Shown here piece by piece: positions 36,122 to 45,096 of a DNA stretch of 64,000 nt. This stretch comes from Pseudovibrio sp000156235 (GTDB lineage Bacteria > Pseudomonadota > Alphaproteobacteria > Rhizobiales > Stappiaceae). Numbering within the stretch: position 1 is the first letter of the stretch; each line of letters starts with the position of its first letter. The notes under the pieces were generated by a model. That model saw only the letters and a list, made by a program, of their open reading frames with translations, was not told the DNA's origin and did no database searches. The stretch lies in contig NZ_DS996817.1 in assembly GCF_000156235.1 (NCBI RefSeq), forward strand, positions 52,893 to 116,892, in the 5' to 3' direction. The translations under genes and the position numbers were made by a program.

Positions 36122-36784
36122 ATGAACCTTCAAAAAGCTGGCGGAATAGCATCTCTTATTGAAGCGGCCACTTACATCATTGGCTTTGCTCTTTTAACGA
36201 CTTTACTGGCAGATGCGGGCTTTGGAGAAGACGGCAGTGATGCGAACCTGCTGGCATTCATCGTGTCCAATCAGAGCCTTATGTACCTCTGGAACTTCAT
36301 CATCTACATCGTCAACGCAGTGTTTCTGGTGGTGCTGGTGATTGCCCTGCATGACCGGCTGAAGGCAGCGACGCCGGGCCTTTCGCAGGTTGCCGCCGCT
36401 TTTGGGCTGATCTGGGCCGGGTTGGTTCTGGCCAGTGGCATGCTTGCCAATATCTCTCTGGCTGAAGTTTCAGCTCTTTACGCGCTGGACCATGACGAAG
36501 CGCTGGTGATGTGGGCGACCTTGAGCAACGTGCAGGAAGGCATTGGCGGTGGTAACGAGATCACCGGTGGGCTTTGGGTGCTGCTGCTGTGCTGGGCAGG
36601 CCTGCGGGGTTCCAGCTTCTCGAAGAGCTTGTGCTGGCTTGGCGTAATCATCGGTCTGGCTGGCATTGCCACGGTTGTTCCGGGTATGAGCGAGCCGGGT
36701 GGTATCGTCTTCGGCCTCGGCTTTATTCTCTGGTTCATCTGGGCAGGTGTTTATCTACTCAGGCATGGTGAGGCTTCCTCGTAG
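36122..36784 (+). CDS. Multi-pass membrane protein (DUF4386-like)
   Basis: A 220-residue integral membrane protein with about six hydrophobic segments (residues 8-30, 50-75, 90-115, 135-160, 170-190, 195-215). It resembles DUF4386-type proteins in size and layout, a match made from memory of the pattern only. The ATG at 36122 has AAGGA eight bases upstream and begins the hydrophobic pattern; the upstream open frame is cysteine-rich noise. Function unknown. Confidence 0.7.
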   Translation: MNLQKAGGIASLIEAATYIIGFALLTTLLADAGFGEDGSDANLLAFIVSNQSLMYLWNFIIYIVNAVFLVVLVIALHDRLKAATPGLSQVAAAFGLIWAGLVLASGMLANISLAEVSALYALDHDEALVMWATLSNVQEGIGGGNEITGGLWVLLLCWAGLRGSSFSKSLCWLGVIIGLAGIATVVPGMSEPGGIVFGLGFILWFIWAGVYLLRHGEASS

Positions 36785-36897
36785 AAAGCGGCTCGCCTAC
36801 AGCCTGAAGCAATGATCTGCAAATAGCTCTTAGTTGCATTTGTAACGGGTAACACTTACCTGTGATGAATATTCATTTGATCATTGCTGAGGCATTT

Positions 36898-38409
36898 ATG
36901 GGTAAAATCAGTAGAAGAGCTTTTCTTCTTGGCGGGGCCGCGTTTGCAGGGGCTGCCGGTTATCATTTTCTTTCACCCTCCCCTCGTTCCTATGGCGGCG
37001 CTTTTCCAATTGAGCCGCAATCCGAGACAACCGGCACCCTTTTGAGCGATGCTGGTGAGCTGACGCAGGTTAGTGTTAAGAAGCACGAGACCTTCTCTGG
37101 CCTTTCCAGTGATGCGCTGCGCAAAGAGATGGCAGCACAGCTGAAGCAGGCAGCAGATGAGAACCATCCTGTGATGGCAAGCGTTGCCCGGCATTCCATG
37201 GGCGGTCAGTCTCTGCCCACTAACGGGGCGGCCCTCTCCCTGCATGGCGGAACGATTGAGCTGCATCCGGAGCGCAAGAGCTATACGGTTTCAGGCGGTG
37301 TGCGGTGGCATGAGGTTATCTCAAAGCTGGATGAAAACGGCTTTTCACCTGCTGTGATGCAGTCCAACAACGACTTTGGCGTGGCCAGCACATTTTCCGT
37401 CAATGCACACGGCTGGCCGGTACCATTTTCCGGATGTGGGTCTACGGTTCGCTCGTTGGAGATCATGCTTGCTGATGGCCAGGTGCAGCGTTGCAGCCCT
37501 TCGCAGAACAGTGAGCTGTTCAACGCAGCGATGGGTGGTTACGGGCTGTTTGGCATCATCACCGAGCTGGAACTGGATATGGTCCCCAACAGCCGGTTGG
37601 AGCCGGAGTATATCGAGTTGCCATCTGCTGAGTACGGCCTGCGCATGCAGCAGGTGTTGGCAGAAGATCCTTCCATTCAGATGGCTTATGGCCGCATGAA
37701 CGTGGACATTGATCGCTTTTTTGAAGACTCGATGCTGATCGTTTATCGCCCGACTGACGATCAGTCTGACCTGCCAGCCGCGAGCGGTTCCGGTTTTATC
37801 AGCAAGGCCTCCCGGCATATTTTCCGTGGCCAGCTGAACTCTGAGGGCATCAAGAAGGTGCGTTGGGGGATTGAGACCGGGATCGGGGCTTCCCTGAACA
37901 GTAGCCCTGTCACCCGCAACAGCTTGCTCAATGAGCCCGTTGTTACACTGGATGATAAAGACCCGACCAGAACCGACATTTTGCATGAGTACTTTGTTGA
38001 GTCAGCCCGTTTTGCCGAGTTTATACAGGCTTGTCAGGATATCATCCCCTCCTCCTATCAGGAGCTGCTCAACATCACTCTGCGCTACGTTCGCAAGGAC
38101 GCACAAAGCGTGTTGCCTTTTGCACCAACGGACCGGATTGCAGCCGTGATGCTGTTCTCTCAGGAAAAGTCGAAGCGCGGGGAAGCGGATATGGCTCGGA
38201 TGACCCGTAACCTCATCGAGCGCACGCTTGCCATCGGCGGCACCTACTACCTGCCTTATCGCCTGCACGCCACGCAGGACCAGTTTGAGAGATCCTATCC
38301 GAACCACCAGAGGTTCGTTGAACTGAAGCAGAAGTACGACCCGCAGATGCGGTTCACCAACCAGCTTTGGGACACCTACATGGCAGCAAAGGGGCCTTTG
38401 AATGTTTAG
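36898..38409 (+). CDS. Tat-exported FAD-binding oxidoreductase
   Basis: A 503-residue flavoprotein of the FAD_binding_4 (VAO/PCMH) family. It begins with a twin-arginine signal, ISRRAFLLGGAAFAGAAG, so it should be exported folded. The FAD domain shows VARHSMGGQSLP, GGVRWHEVISKL and VNAHGWPVPFSGCGSTVRSLEIMLADG. The C-terminal half resembles the substrate domain of aldonolactone/GlcD-type oxidases, with HPNHQRF-like ending SYPNHQRFVELKQKYDPQMRFTN. ATG 36898 is chosen for its GAGG and the Tat motif; an ATG 36 bases upstream is possible. It leads a four-gene operon and overlaps the next gene by eight bases. Confidence 0.85.
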   Translation: MGKISRRAFLLGGAAFAGAAGYHFLSPSPRSYGGAFPIEPQSETTGTLLSDAGELTQVSVKKHETFSGLSSDALRKEMAAQLKQAADENHPVMASVARHSMGGQSLPTNGAALSLHGGTIELHPERKSYTVSGGVRWHEVISKLDENGFSPAVMQSNNDFGVASTFSVNAHGWPVPFSGCGSTVRSLEIMLADGQVQRCSPSQNSELFNAAMGGYGLFGIITELELDMVPNSRLEPEYIELPSAEYGLRMQQVLAEDPSIQMAYGRMNVDIDRFFEDSMLIVYRPTDDQSDLPAASGSGFISKASRHIFRGQLNSEGIKKVRWGIETGIGASLNSSPVTRNSLLNEPVVTLDDKDPTRTDILHEYFVESARFAEFIQACQDIIPSSYQELLNITLRYVRKDAQSVLPFAPTDRIAAVMLFSQEKSKRGEADMARMTRNLIERTLAIGGTYYLPYRLHATQDQFERSYPNHQRFVELKQKYDPQMRFTNQLWDTYMAAKGPLNV

Positions 38410-38827
38410 AAAAGTCGCATTTGCGTATGCCGTGATCCTGTTTGCTGTCACCTCACTGAACTACATCCCCGGTATTCCGGATGAGAATGGGTATGTCTTC
38501 GGGATTTTTGCACTGGATCTGTTTGACGACAGCTTGCATGCCGCCAGCGCATTATGGGCGCTTATTGCGGCTTTGATCTCGCAGAATGCCTCGCGGATTT
38601 TTCTGCGCTACTTTGGGGCATTGTATCTGGCTGATGCGGTTTTGGGACTGCTGACCGGATCTGGTTATCTGGACTTTGGCATCTTTACGCTTGGCTTCCA
38701 GTCCTATCCGCTTGACTTCAAAGTACTCGCCAACCTGCCGCATTTTGCATTGGGCAGCTTTGCTTTGGCAGCAAGCTTTTGGGGTGGAAACAGCATTGCA
38801 AAGGAGAGCGCAAGTGAAGCTTCTTAA
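38402..38827 (+). CDS. Four-helix membrane protein (DUF4383-like)
   Basis: A 141-residue protein with four hydrophobic segments, including a conserved-looking DDSLHAASALWALIAAL helix with a central histidine and FLRYFGALYLADAVLGLLTG. The pattern resembles DUF4383. The start lies within the end of the FAD oxidase gene and its end overlaps the next gene by 14 bases, so it is firmly in the operon. Role unknown; a membrane partner of the exported oxidase is possible. Confidence 0.72.
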   Translation: MFRKVAFAYAVILFAVTSLNYIPGIPDENGYVFGIFALDLFDDSLHAASALWALIAALISQNASRIFLRYFGALYLADAVLGLLTGSGYLDFGIFTLGFQSYPLDFKVLANLPHFALGSFALAASFWGGNSIAKESASEAS

Positions 38828-39887
38828 ACGGCTTTCCATCGGCGTCCTTTGTGTGCTTCTGGTGATCGGCATTGGTGCTGCTGCGCCTGTTCTTTATGTG
38901 GAACAGGCCTGCACCTCAGCCGAGGTTGCCGATACCTATCAAAGCACTCTGGAGCCTGCTCACAAACGAGAGGAAGCCCGCACGTTTCTGACTTATCCGG
39001 AATGGCACATCGTTTATGCCTATGAGGATTACGCCACAACGCTAGAAAACGGCATGCCGCATGAGTTCAACTATCTGAACGCCATTGGCAGTTTCTGGTC
39101 TAGCCTGTGCGCGCTGAAAAGTGAGGCTGATACCCGCGGTGCAGCTCAGTTTGACACCAAGGCCACCATTTACACCATCGGCATCAGTTTCTCTTTCGAG
39201 ATGCTGATGAAAGCGGCCTATGAAGAAACTCTGGGCCGACTGGCAGCGATCACCAGCTCGAACAACACTTCTTTGCAGGACCAGCTGGAGTACAGCGTTT
39301 CGGCTGACTACGCCAAGTTCCTGCATCAGACGCCCTGGTACAAGTTCGATTTTGACAGCGCCCGTGCAAAACTCAACCAAGCCGTAGCCAATGACGGGGT
39401 GCGCAGTTGGGAGCGCTGGTTTGCGCTGAATCTGGAGTGGTGGGCTAAAGCTCAGTATGCCAAAGCCATTGCTGCGGCGGTGGATACGATTGGCCATGAC
39501 GAACTGACCATGCGATCCGTCATCAGCAGTTCCCATGGTACAGATGTTCTTGCAGAGTATGATCTCAAGGTGGTTCAACAGCTTGGCGATAAGTTTGTCA
39601 TTGAAACACCGCGATATCGCAAGTTTACAGAGCTGGCGCTGCGCCTTTCAAAAGACGGCGTCATGTTCCATGAGATTGCAGGCAATGATGATATTCTGAT
39701 GTCTGTTTTGAAGCAGAGTTCTGCCAAGAACCCGAGCTTATCAGCAGCCGCAATCCTTTCTGAAACAGAGCGGAATACAGGGGCTCAACAGAGGTTGCTC
39801 ATTCAATCAAAGGTTCCAGCCCTTTCCGTCACACTCGATGAGCTGAAACAGCAGGGTATCACCATTGAGCACATCTACGACTACTAG
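38814..39887 (+). CDS. Membrane-anchored protein of unknown function
   Basis: A 357-residue protein with one N-terminal membrane anchor (residues about 6-27) and a largely helical, soluble remainder facing the periplasm. Notable segments are HKREEARTFLTYPEWHIVYAYEDYA and WERWFALNLEWWAKAQYAKAI. I do not recognise the family. The GTG start at 38814 has a near-ideal AAGGAG seven bases upstream; the frame is open to 38676 but that part overlaps the previous gene. It follows the DUF4383-like gene with a 14-base overlap. Confidence 0.7.
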   Translation: MKLLKRLSIGVLCVLLVIGIGAAAPVLYVEQACTSAEVADTYQSTLEPAHKREEARTFLTYPEWHIVYAYEDYATTLENGMPHEFNYLNAIGSFWSSLCALKSEADTRGAAQFDTKATIYTIGISFSFEMLMKAAYEETLGRLAAITSSNNTSLQDQLEYSVSADYAKFLHQTPWYKFDFDSARAKLNQAVANDGVRSWERWFALNLEWWAKAQYAKAIAAAVDTIGHDELTMRSVISSSHGTDVLAEYDLKVVQQLGDKFVIETPRYRKFTELALRLSKDGVMFHEIAGNDDILMSVLKQSSAKNPSLSAAAILSETERNTGAQQRLLIQSKVPALSVTLDELKQQGITIEHIYDY

Positions 39888-39898
39888 CGAGGCCTGAG

Positions 39899-40243
39899 GT
39901 GAGCAAGTTCAAGCGTGTTGCTCTTATCCTTGCTGCCATCACACTGGTATGGGGGGCCATCGGGCTCGCCGTGCCCTTTGTTGGCAGTGTGGACGAAGTG
40001 GCAGTGCCCTATCCTCAAAGCTTACAGATAGAGATGCTTCCTGCTTCCGTCAGGATACTGAGTTACGACGACAAGATCGCCGTGTTTGCAAGCGACACCC
40101 CACACCTAGCCACACAACTATACAAAGCCGGCGCGTGGATCGTCCTCCCCGCCTCAAACGGCAGCTGCCTCAATCTGTCAGAACTGACGAAGCCTATTGG
40201 CAAACGGCCTAGCTCGGAGGGTGCTGAGCTGTCAAAGAGCTGA
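39899..40243 (+). CDS. Small membrane-anchored hypothetical protein
   Basis: A 114-residue protein with an N-terminal hydrophobic helix (residues about 7-27) and a short periplasmic domain. GTG start with GAGG upstream, eleven bases after the previous gene, so it probably closes the operon that begins with the Tat-exported oxidase. No family recognised. Confidence 0.6.
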   Translation: MSKFKRVALILAAITLVWGAIGLAVPFVGSVDEVAVPYPQSLQIEMLPASVRILSYDDKIAVFASDTPHLATQLYKAGAWIVLPASNGSCLNLSELTKPIGKRPSSEGAELSKS

Positions 40244-40335
40244 GATGTGAAAAAGAGAAAAGATCAGCACAGCTGTTTCCGGAACACAAACAGATGCTTG
40301 CGCTGCAAAGTATCGGATTAAATTTCAGGAGGAAA

Positions 40336-40410
40336 TGGCTGGGGTGGTAGGATTCGAACCTACGATACACGGTACCAAAAACCGTTGCCTTACCACTTGG
40401 CTACACCCCA
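40336..40410 (-). tRNA. tRNA-Gln (TTG)
   Basis: Read on the minus strand, a 75-base cloverleaf with encoded CCA: acceptor arm TGGGGTG pairing with CACCCCA, anticodon stem ACGGT/ACCGT around loop TTTTGGT (anticodon TTG) and T-arm containing GGTTCGAATCC. All elements are canonical. Confidence 0.97.
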
Positions 40411-40570
40411 TCGCTGTGTGTGGGCCGGGTTATAGCTTTATGATTTGGAATAGGCAACCACTCAATTTCTTTTTGCTGTGAGAAACTTACAAGTGTTCCA
40501 CAGTTGGGTTTATTTCAGTACGGCCCAGCAGATTTCTGCTGCTGTGATTTTCAAAAGACCCAGTCTGATC

Positions 40571-43500
40571 TTAGGAGGCTGGATCTGGTTCTCCGCCTCC
40601 TTTTGGCATTCCTTCTGCGTTTTCATCAGGTTGGGTCAGTTTTGAACGGTCCTGCGCGATGAGCATGTAAACGTTGGGCACCACGAACAACGTGAAGAGC
40701 GTGCCGATGGACAGGCCGGTTGCGATCACCAGCCCCATGTTGAAGCGGGAGGCCGCTCCTGCACCGCTGGCCAGCACCAGAGGGATAACGCCGAGCACCA
40801 TGGCGGCTGTTGTCATGAGGATCGCACGCAGGCGGATTTGCAGGGCACCGACCACGGCTTCCCGTTTGGTTGCGCCCTGATTTTCCTGCAGTTCGCGGGC
40901 AACTTCCACGATGAGAATGCCGTGCTTGGAGATCAGCCCCATGAGCGTGATGATGCCGACCTGCGTGTAAATGTTGATACTGGCGCCGCCTAGCCCGATG
41001 TTGATGAAGAACAGCGCTCCTGCGATGGACATGGGCACAGAGACGAGAATGATGATCGGGTCGCGGTAGCTTTCAAACTGGGCGGCAAGTGTCAGGAAGA
41101 TAATGAGCAAAGCAAAAGCGAAGGTGACAACAAAGCCGCTGCTTTCCTGCTCAAACTGGCGGGATTGTTGGGCATAGTCCACATCGTACCCTTCTGGCAG
41201 CTCTTCTGCTGCAATCTGCTGCAGAACCTGCAAGGCTTCTGCCAGAGGTACACCGAAGCTTGGTACGCCAGAGAGGGTCATGGAATTTTGCTGCTGGAAG
41301 TGCGGGATGAACTCCGGCGTAACTTGCATATCAAGCGTTGCCACACTGGAGAGCGGCACAACGGTGCTTTGCGGGGCAATGCTGGTTGAAGAACCACCGC
41401 CGCCAGAACCACCTGATGCAAATGTGGTGGTTGTCGTGACAGGAGCGGATGCACCGCTTTGTGCAGCGCTACCGCTGCTGCCGAAACCGCTGGCTGCCGG
41501 GCTGCTGGTGCCACTGCTGGAAGCTGCACTGCCACCACCGCCGCCAGCGCCACCGCCACTACCAGAGACCGCGCTGCTCTGCGCGCCGCCACTCGAAGAC
41601 CCGCTGGGTGTGGGCGTGCTGTTGGGTACACTGATGTAGGTGTCGAGAAGCTGCTCCGGGTTGAGGCGGTCGTATTGAATGATCTGCGGAATAACCCTGT
41701 AGGAACGGCCATCAAAATCGAAGTAGTTGATGTAGCCGCCGCTCATCATAGCCGTCAGGGATTGACCAACATCCTGTAGCGTAAGCCCCAGTTCGGCCAC
41801 CCGATCGCGATCAATGTTGATTTTGCCCTGCGGTTTGTCGATCTTCAGATCCTTATCGATGAAGATGAACTTGCCGGAGTTCTGCGCTTCTTCCAGAACC
41901 TGTGACCCAACTTCGTAGAGCTTCTCGACAGGTTGGGTGGTCTTGATGACGAACTGAACCGGCAAGCCGCTGCTGCCTGGCAGTGGTGGGTTTTGGAACA
42001 TCACCGTTTCAAAACCTGTTACCCCTTCCATGAAGGGCTGCATTTCGTACTGCAATTCGGTGGCTGTTTTATCGCGTTCATCCCATGGTGTGAGCAGGAC
42101 ACCGGACAGAACGCTGGAAGAGAGCACCAGCTGGAAGACGCCTTCAACCTCAGAGTACCCATGAGCAATGCGATAGATTTCCTCGGTATAGAGCATTTTC
42201 TGCTGCAAGGTGGCGGAAGGTGCTGGCGTTGATTGGGCCAGGACCAGTCCCTGATCTTCCTGAGGGGCCAACTCTTGCTGTGAGGTGGAATAGAGGACCG
42301 GAATACTGGCAAGGATCAGGAATGCGAAGGTAAGAACGACCGGGCGATTATCCAGAGATGCTTCCAGCGCGCGTAAATAGCGTTTGCGGAACCGGTCGTA
42401 GATATCGTCCACCGTTCTGGTCAGGGCGTCATCCCAACCGGTCGACTCCTGAGATCTGGCCTTCAGGATTTTGGAACTCATCATCGGCGTAAGCGTAAGC
42501 GCGACAATGGCTGAGATGGTCACGGAGCCGACAACTGTGAATGCAAACTCTGTAAACAGCGCTCCTGTCAGGCCGCCCTGAAATCCAATGGGGGCATACA
42601 CGGCGACTAGCACCACCGTCATCGCGATAATGGGCCTGCCCAAGTCCTGCCCGGCCTGTACGGCTGCCCGAAACGGTGTACTGCCCTCTGAGATATGTCG
42701 TTCTACATCTTCCACCACGATGATCGCATCATCCACCACGAGGCCAATGGCAAGCACCAAGGCAAGCAGGGTCAGCAGGTTGATGGAGTACCCGAGCACC
42801 AGCATGATGAAGAAGGTGCCGATGAGCGAGAGTGGGATTGCGATGACCGGAATGGCGACGGTTCGCGGAGAGCCAATGAAGAGGAAAACCACGAAGGTCA
42901 CAATCACCAGTGCCTCAACAAGTGCGCTAATCACCTCATCAATTGCAGCGTTGATGAAGAGGCCGGAATCGTAAACGATTCTAGCTTCCAGTCCTGGTGG
43001 CATAGCTGCCTGAACGTTTGGGACGAGCTGGCGCACCTCCTCCAGCATGGCGAGCACGTTTGCGGATGGGGCAGCTTGCACGCCGAGATAAACGGCGGGT
43101 TTTCCTGAGTAGAGTACGGCTTGGTCATAATCTTCTGATCCCAGTACCACTCTGCCCACATCGCGCAGACGGATAATGGCACCACCGTTTTGAGCAACTG
43201 CCAGCTCGCGGAACTCCTCCACATCCGTCAGGTTGGTGTTGGCCGTCAACTCCACCTGCACCATCTGCCCTTTGGTGTTGCCAACCCCGGAAATGAAGTC
43301 GTTTCTAGCCAAAGCGTTTGAGACATCGGTGCCTGTCAAACCGTACGCTGCCAGCTTTTCAGGATAGAGCCAGACACGGATGGCAAAGCGTTTTTCGCCA
43401 TACAGCTCTGCGTTCTGCACGCCTTCAATAGCCTGCACTTGCGGCTGGACGACACGCACGATGTAGTCGGTGAGCTGGTTACGGTCGATCACATCTGAGG

Positions 43501-43933
43501 TGAAGCCAATGTACATGGCATCGATGGTTTCACCGATCTGAATGGTCAGCACCGGGTTCTGGGTTTCCTGCGGCAGCTGATCGAGCACCGAGCTGATCTG
43601 GGTGTTGATCTCCGTCAACGCTTTATCAGCATCGTAATTGAGCACCAGATTGACTGTGATGGTGCTGACCGTGCTGGCACTGGTGGAGGTCATGTAGTCG
43701 ATGCCATTGGCCTGCGCGATGGCTTCTTCCAATGGGGTGGTGATGAAGCCTGCAACAGTTTCGGCACTGGCACCAAACAGCGTGGTAGAGATGGTGATGA
43801 CGGCGTTTTCTGTTTTAGGATATTCCAGCACAGGCAATAGGAAGATGGCGCGCAGGCCCAGCGCCAAGATCATCAGGCTGATGGTGGAGGCCAGAACGGG
43901 GCGACGAACATAGATCTCAGTGAAGCTGTTCAT
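40571..43933 (-). CDS. RND efflux pump inner-membrane transporter with Gly/Ser-rich insert
   Basis: A 1120-residue proton-driven RND transporter of the HAE1/AcrB-MexF class, inner member of a tripartite efflux system. Visible are the N-terminal NSFTEIYVRRPVLASTISLMI, the VLAIGLVVDDAIIVVEDVERH transmembrane-4 segment with the proton-relay aspartates, and the repeat-half GIITLMGLISKHGILIVEVARE. It is about 80 residues longer than usual because of a Gly/Ser/Thr-rich insertion at about residues 768-857 in the second periplasmic loop. It follows the adaptor gene by eight bases in the order outer-membrane factor, adaptor, pump. Confidence 0.95.
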   Translation of the reverse strand: MNSFTEIYVRRPVLASTISLMILALGLRAIFLLPVLEYPKTENAVITISTTLFGASAETVAGFITTPLEEAIAQANGIDYMTSTSASTVSTITVNLVLNYDADKALTEINTQISSVLDQLPQETQNPVLTIQIGETIDAMYIGFTSDVIDRNQLTDYIVRVVQPQVQAIEGVQNAELYGEKRFAIRVWLYPEKLAAYGLTGTDVSNALARNDFISGVGNTKGQMVQVELTANTNLTDVEEFRELAVAQNGGAIIRLRDVGRVVLGSEDYDQAVLYSGKPAVYLGVQAAPSANVLAMLEEVRQLVPNVQAAMPPGLEARIVYDSGLFINAAIDEVISALVEALVIVTFVVFLFIGSPRTVAIPVIAIPLSLIGTFFIMLVLGYSINLLTLLALVLAIGLVVDDAIIVVEDVERHISEGSTPFRAAVQAGQDLGRPIIAMTVVLVAVYAPIGFQGGLTGALFTEFAFTVVGSVTISAIVALTLTPMMSSKILKARSQESTGWDDALTRTVDDIYDRFRKRYLRALEASLDNRPVVLTFAFLILASIPVLYSTSQQELAPQEDQGLVLAQSTPAPSATLQQKMLYTEEIYRIAHGYSEVEGVFQLVLSSSVLSGVLLTPWDERDKTATELQYEMQPFMEGVTGFETVMFQNPPLPGSSGLPVQFVIKTTQPVEKLYEVGSQVLEEAQNSGKFIFIDKDLKIDKPQGKINIDRDRVAELGLTLQDVGQSLTAMMSGGYINYFDFDGRSYRVIPQIIQYDRLNPEQLLDTYISVPNSTPTPSGSSSGGAQSSAVSGSGGGAGGGGGSAASSSGTSSPAASGFGSSGSAAQSGASAPVTTTTTFASGGSGGGGSSTSIAPQSTVVPLSSVATLDMQVTPEFIPHFQQQNSMTLSGVPSFGVPLAEALQVLQQIAAEELPEGYDVDYAQQSRQFEQESSGFVVTFAFALLIIFLTLAAQFESYRDPIIILVSVPMSIAGALFFINIGLGGASINIYTQVGIITLMGLISKHGILIVEVARELQENQGATKREAVVGALQIRLRAILMTTAAMVLGVIPLVLASGAGAASRFNMGLVIATGLSIGTLFTLFVVPNVYMLIAQDRSKLTQPDENAEGMPKGGGEPDPAS
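41362..41622 (-). repeat. Low-complexity Gly/Ser-rich coding insert in the RND pump
   Basis: The segment encodes about 87 residues almost entirely of Gly, Ser, Ala and Thr, including runs of five or more glycines and a TTTTT run. It lies where AcrB has only a short hairpin before the VPLSS motif of the docking region. Confidence 0.85.
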
Positions 43934-43941
43934 GGCCCCTC

Positions 43942-45096
43942 CTACTGCTCGACTGGTTTCGGGTTAGGGTCATTGAGCGGCAATACGGAGTTATCAATCA
44001 CCACCTTGGAGCCATTGCGTAGTTTGAGCTGCCCAGCGCTCACCACCAACTCGTCCGCCTTGAGGCCTTTGGAGATGACGATCTGATCGCCGCGTTTTGA
44101 GCCGGTTTCGATGAAGCGCTGTTTGGCCGTGTAGACGGGCTTGTTCATGTGCATTTCGTCTGTCTTGGTCAGCACATACACCGTGATGCCATAGGAGTTA
44201 TAGGTGACAGCAGTTTGGGGCACCGTGACTTGCTCTTTCGGTGCGGAGATCACCGTCTCCACGTCCGCAAACATGCCCGGGATCAGCTCTTTATTGGGAT
44301 TGGCAAAGCGTCCGCGCACTCTGGCGTTACCATTGGTTACGGTTACTTGAGCATCAATCGCAACCACTTTGCCTTTGATCGTCAGGTCAGGATAGGTATC
44401 AACTGAAACCTCGATCTCCTGCCCCTGCTTGATCGTACTGAGAAAGCGCTGCGGGATATAGAAATCAACGAAGAGATCATCAAGCTGCTGAAGGTTGACG
44501 TAGGCCTGCCCCGGGTTGAGAAGCTGCCCGACACTTACTTGCCGAATGCCAAGTCGGCCTGAGAATGGCGCACGGATGTTTTTCTTCGCGATGATCGCCA
44601 GTTGGTTCTGAACCTGCCCCTGAAGGTTCTTGAGGTTCGACCAGTCGACATCAATCTGCTGCTTGCTGACGGCATTGACTTTGTACTGCTTCAGATCCCT
44701 GTCGAGGGTCTGGCGAGCCAGAGTTTCCTGAGCTTGCAGAGACTTCAGCTGCGCCACTTCCTGCGTGGTGTCCAGCTCAATCAGCAACATGCCTTTTGGG
44801 ACATCCTCACCGGAAGAGAAATTGATATGGGTGATCGTGCCCGGCAGTTCAGGGGTCAGGTCTGTTCCCATGATGGCGATGAGCGTGCCGACGGCAGAGA
44901 CTTTATCCGTCCAAAGCTGCTTGGTGGCTTTGTAAGAAGAGACGGTTTCGATCTTGTTTTGTAGTCCTGAAACGATCTTGCTCAGAACCCGGCCTTTATA
45001 AAGCTGGAATGCATAGAGACCACCGAATGCGATGCCCACGCAGATCAGCATGATGATCATGTTCTTCTTTATGTTGGGCTTTTTGTGTTCGCTCAT
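43942..45096 (-). CDS. RND efflux periplasmic adaptor (membrane fusion protein)
   Basis: A 384-residue HlyD/AcrA-type adaptor: N-terminal membrane anchor (about 12-30), lipoyl half-motifs (GTITHINFSSGEDVPKGMLLIELD and NIRAPFSGRLGIRQVSVGQLLNPGQ), a short alpha hairpin and beta-barrel domains (FVDFYIPQRFLSTIKQGQEIEVSVD). It links the inner pump to the outer-membrane channel. Its start overlaps the stop of the outer-membrane factor gene (ATGA, 45093-45096). Confidence 0.93.
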   Translation of the reverse strand: MSEHKKPNIKKNMIIMLICVGIAFGGLYAFQLYKGRVLSKIVSGLQNKIETVSSYKATKQLWTDKVSAVGTLIAIMGTDLTPELPGTITHINFSSGEDVPKGMLLIELDTTQEVAQLKSLQAQETLARQTLDRDLKQYKVNAVSKQQIDVDWSNLKNLQGQVQNQLAIIAKKNIRAPFSGRLGIRQVSVGQLLNPGQAYVNLQQLDDLFVDFYIPQRFLSTIKQGQEIEVSVDTYPDLTIKGKVVAIDAQVTVTNGNARVRGRFANPNKELIPGMFADVETVISAPKEQVTVPQTAVTYNSYGITVYVLTKTDEMHMNKPVYTAKQRFIETGSKRGDQIVISKGLKADELVVSAGQLKLRNGSKVVIDNSVLPLNDPNPKPVEQ

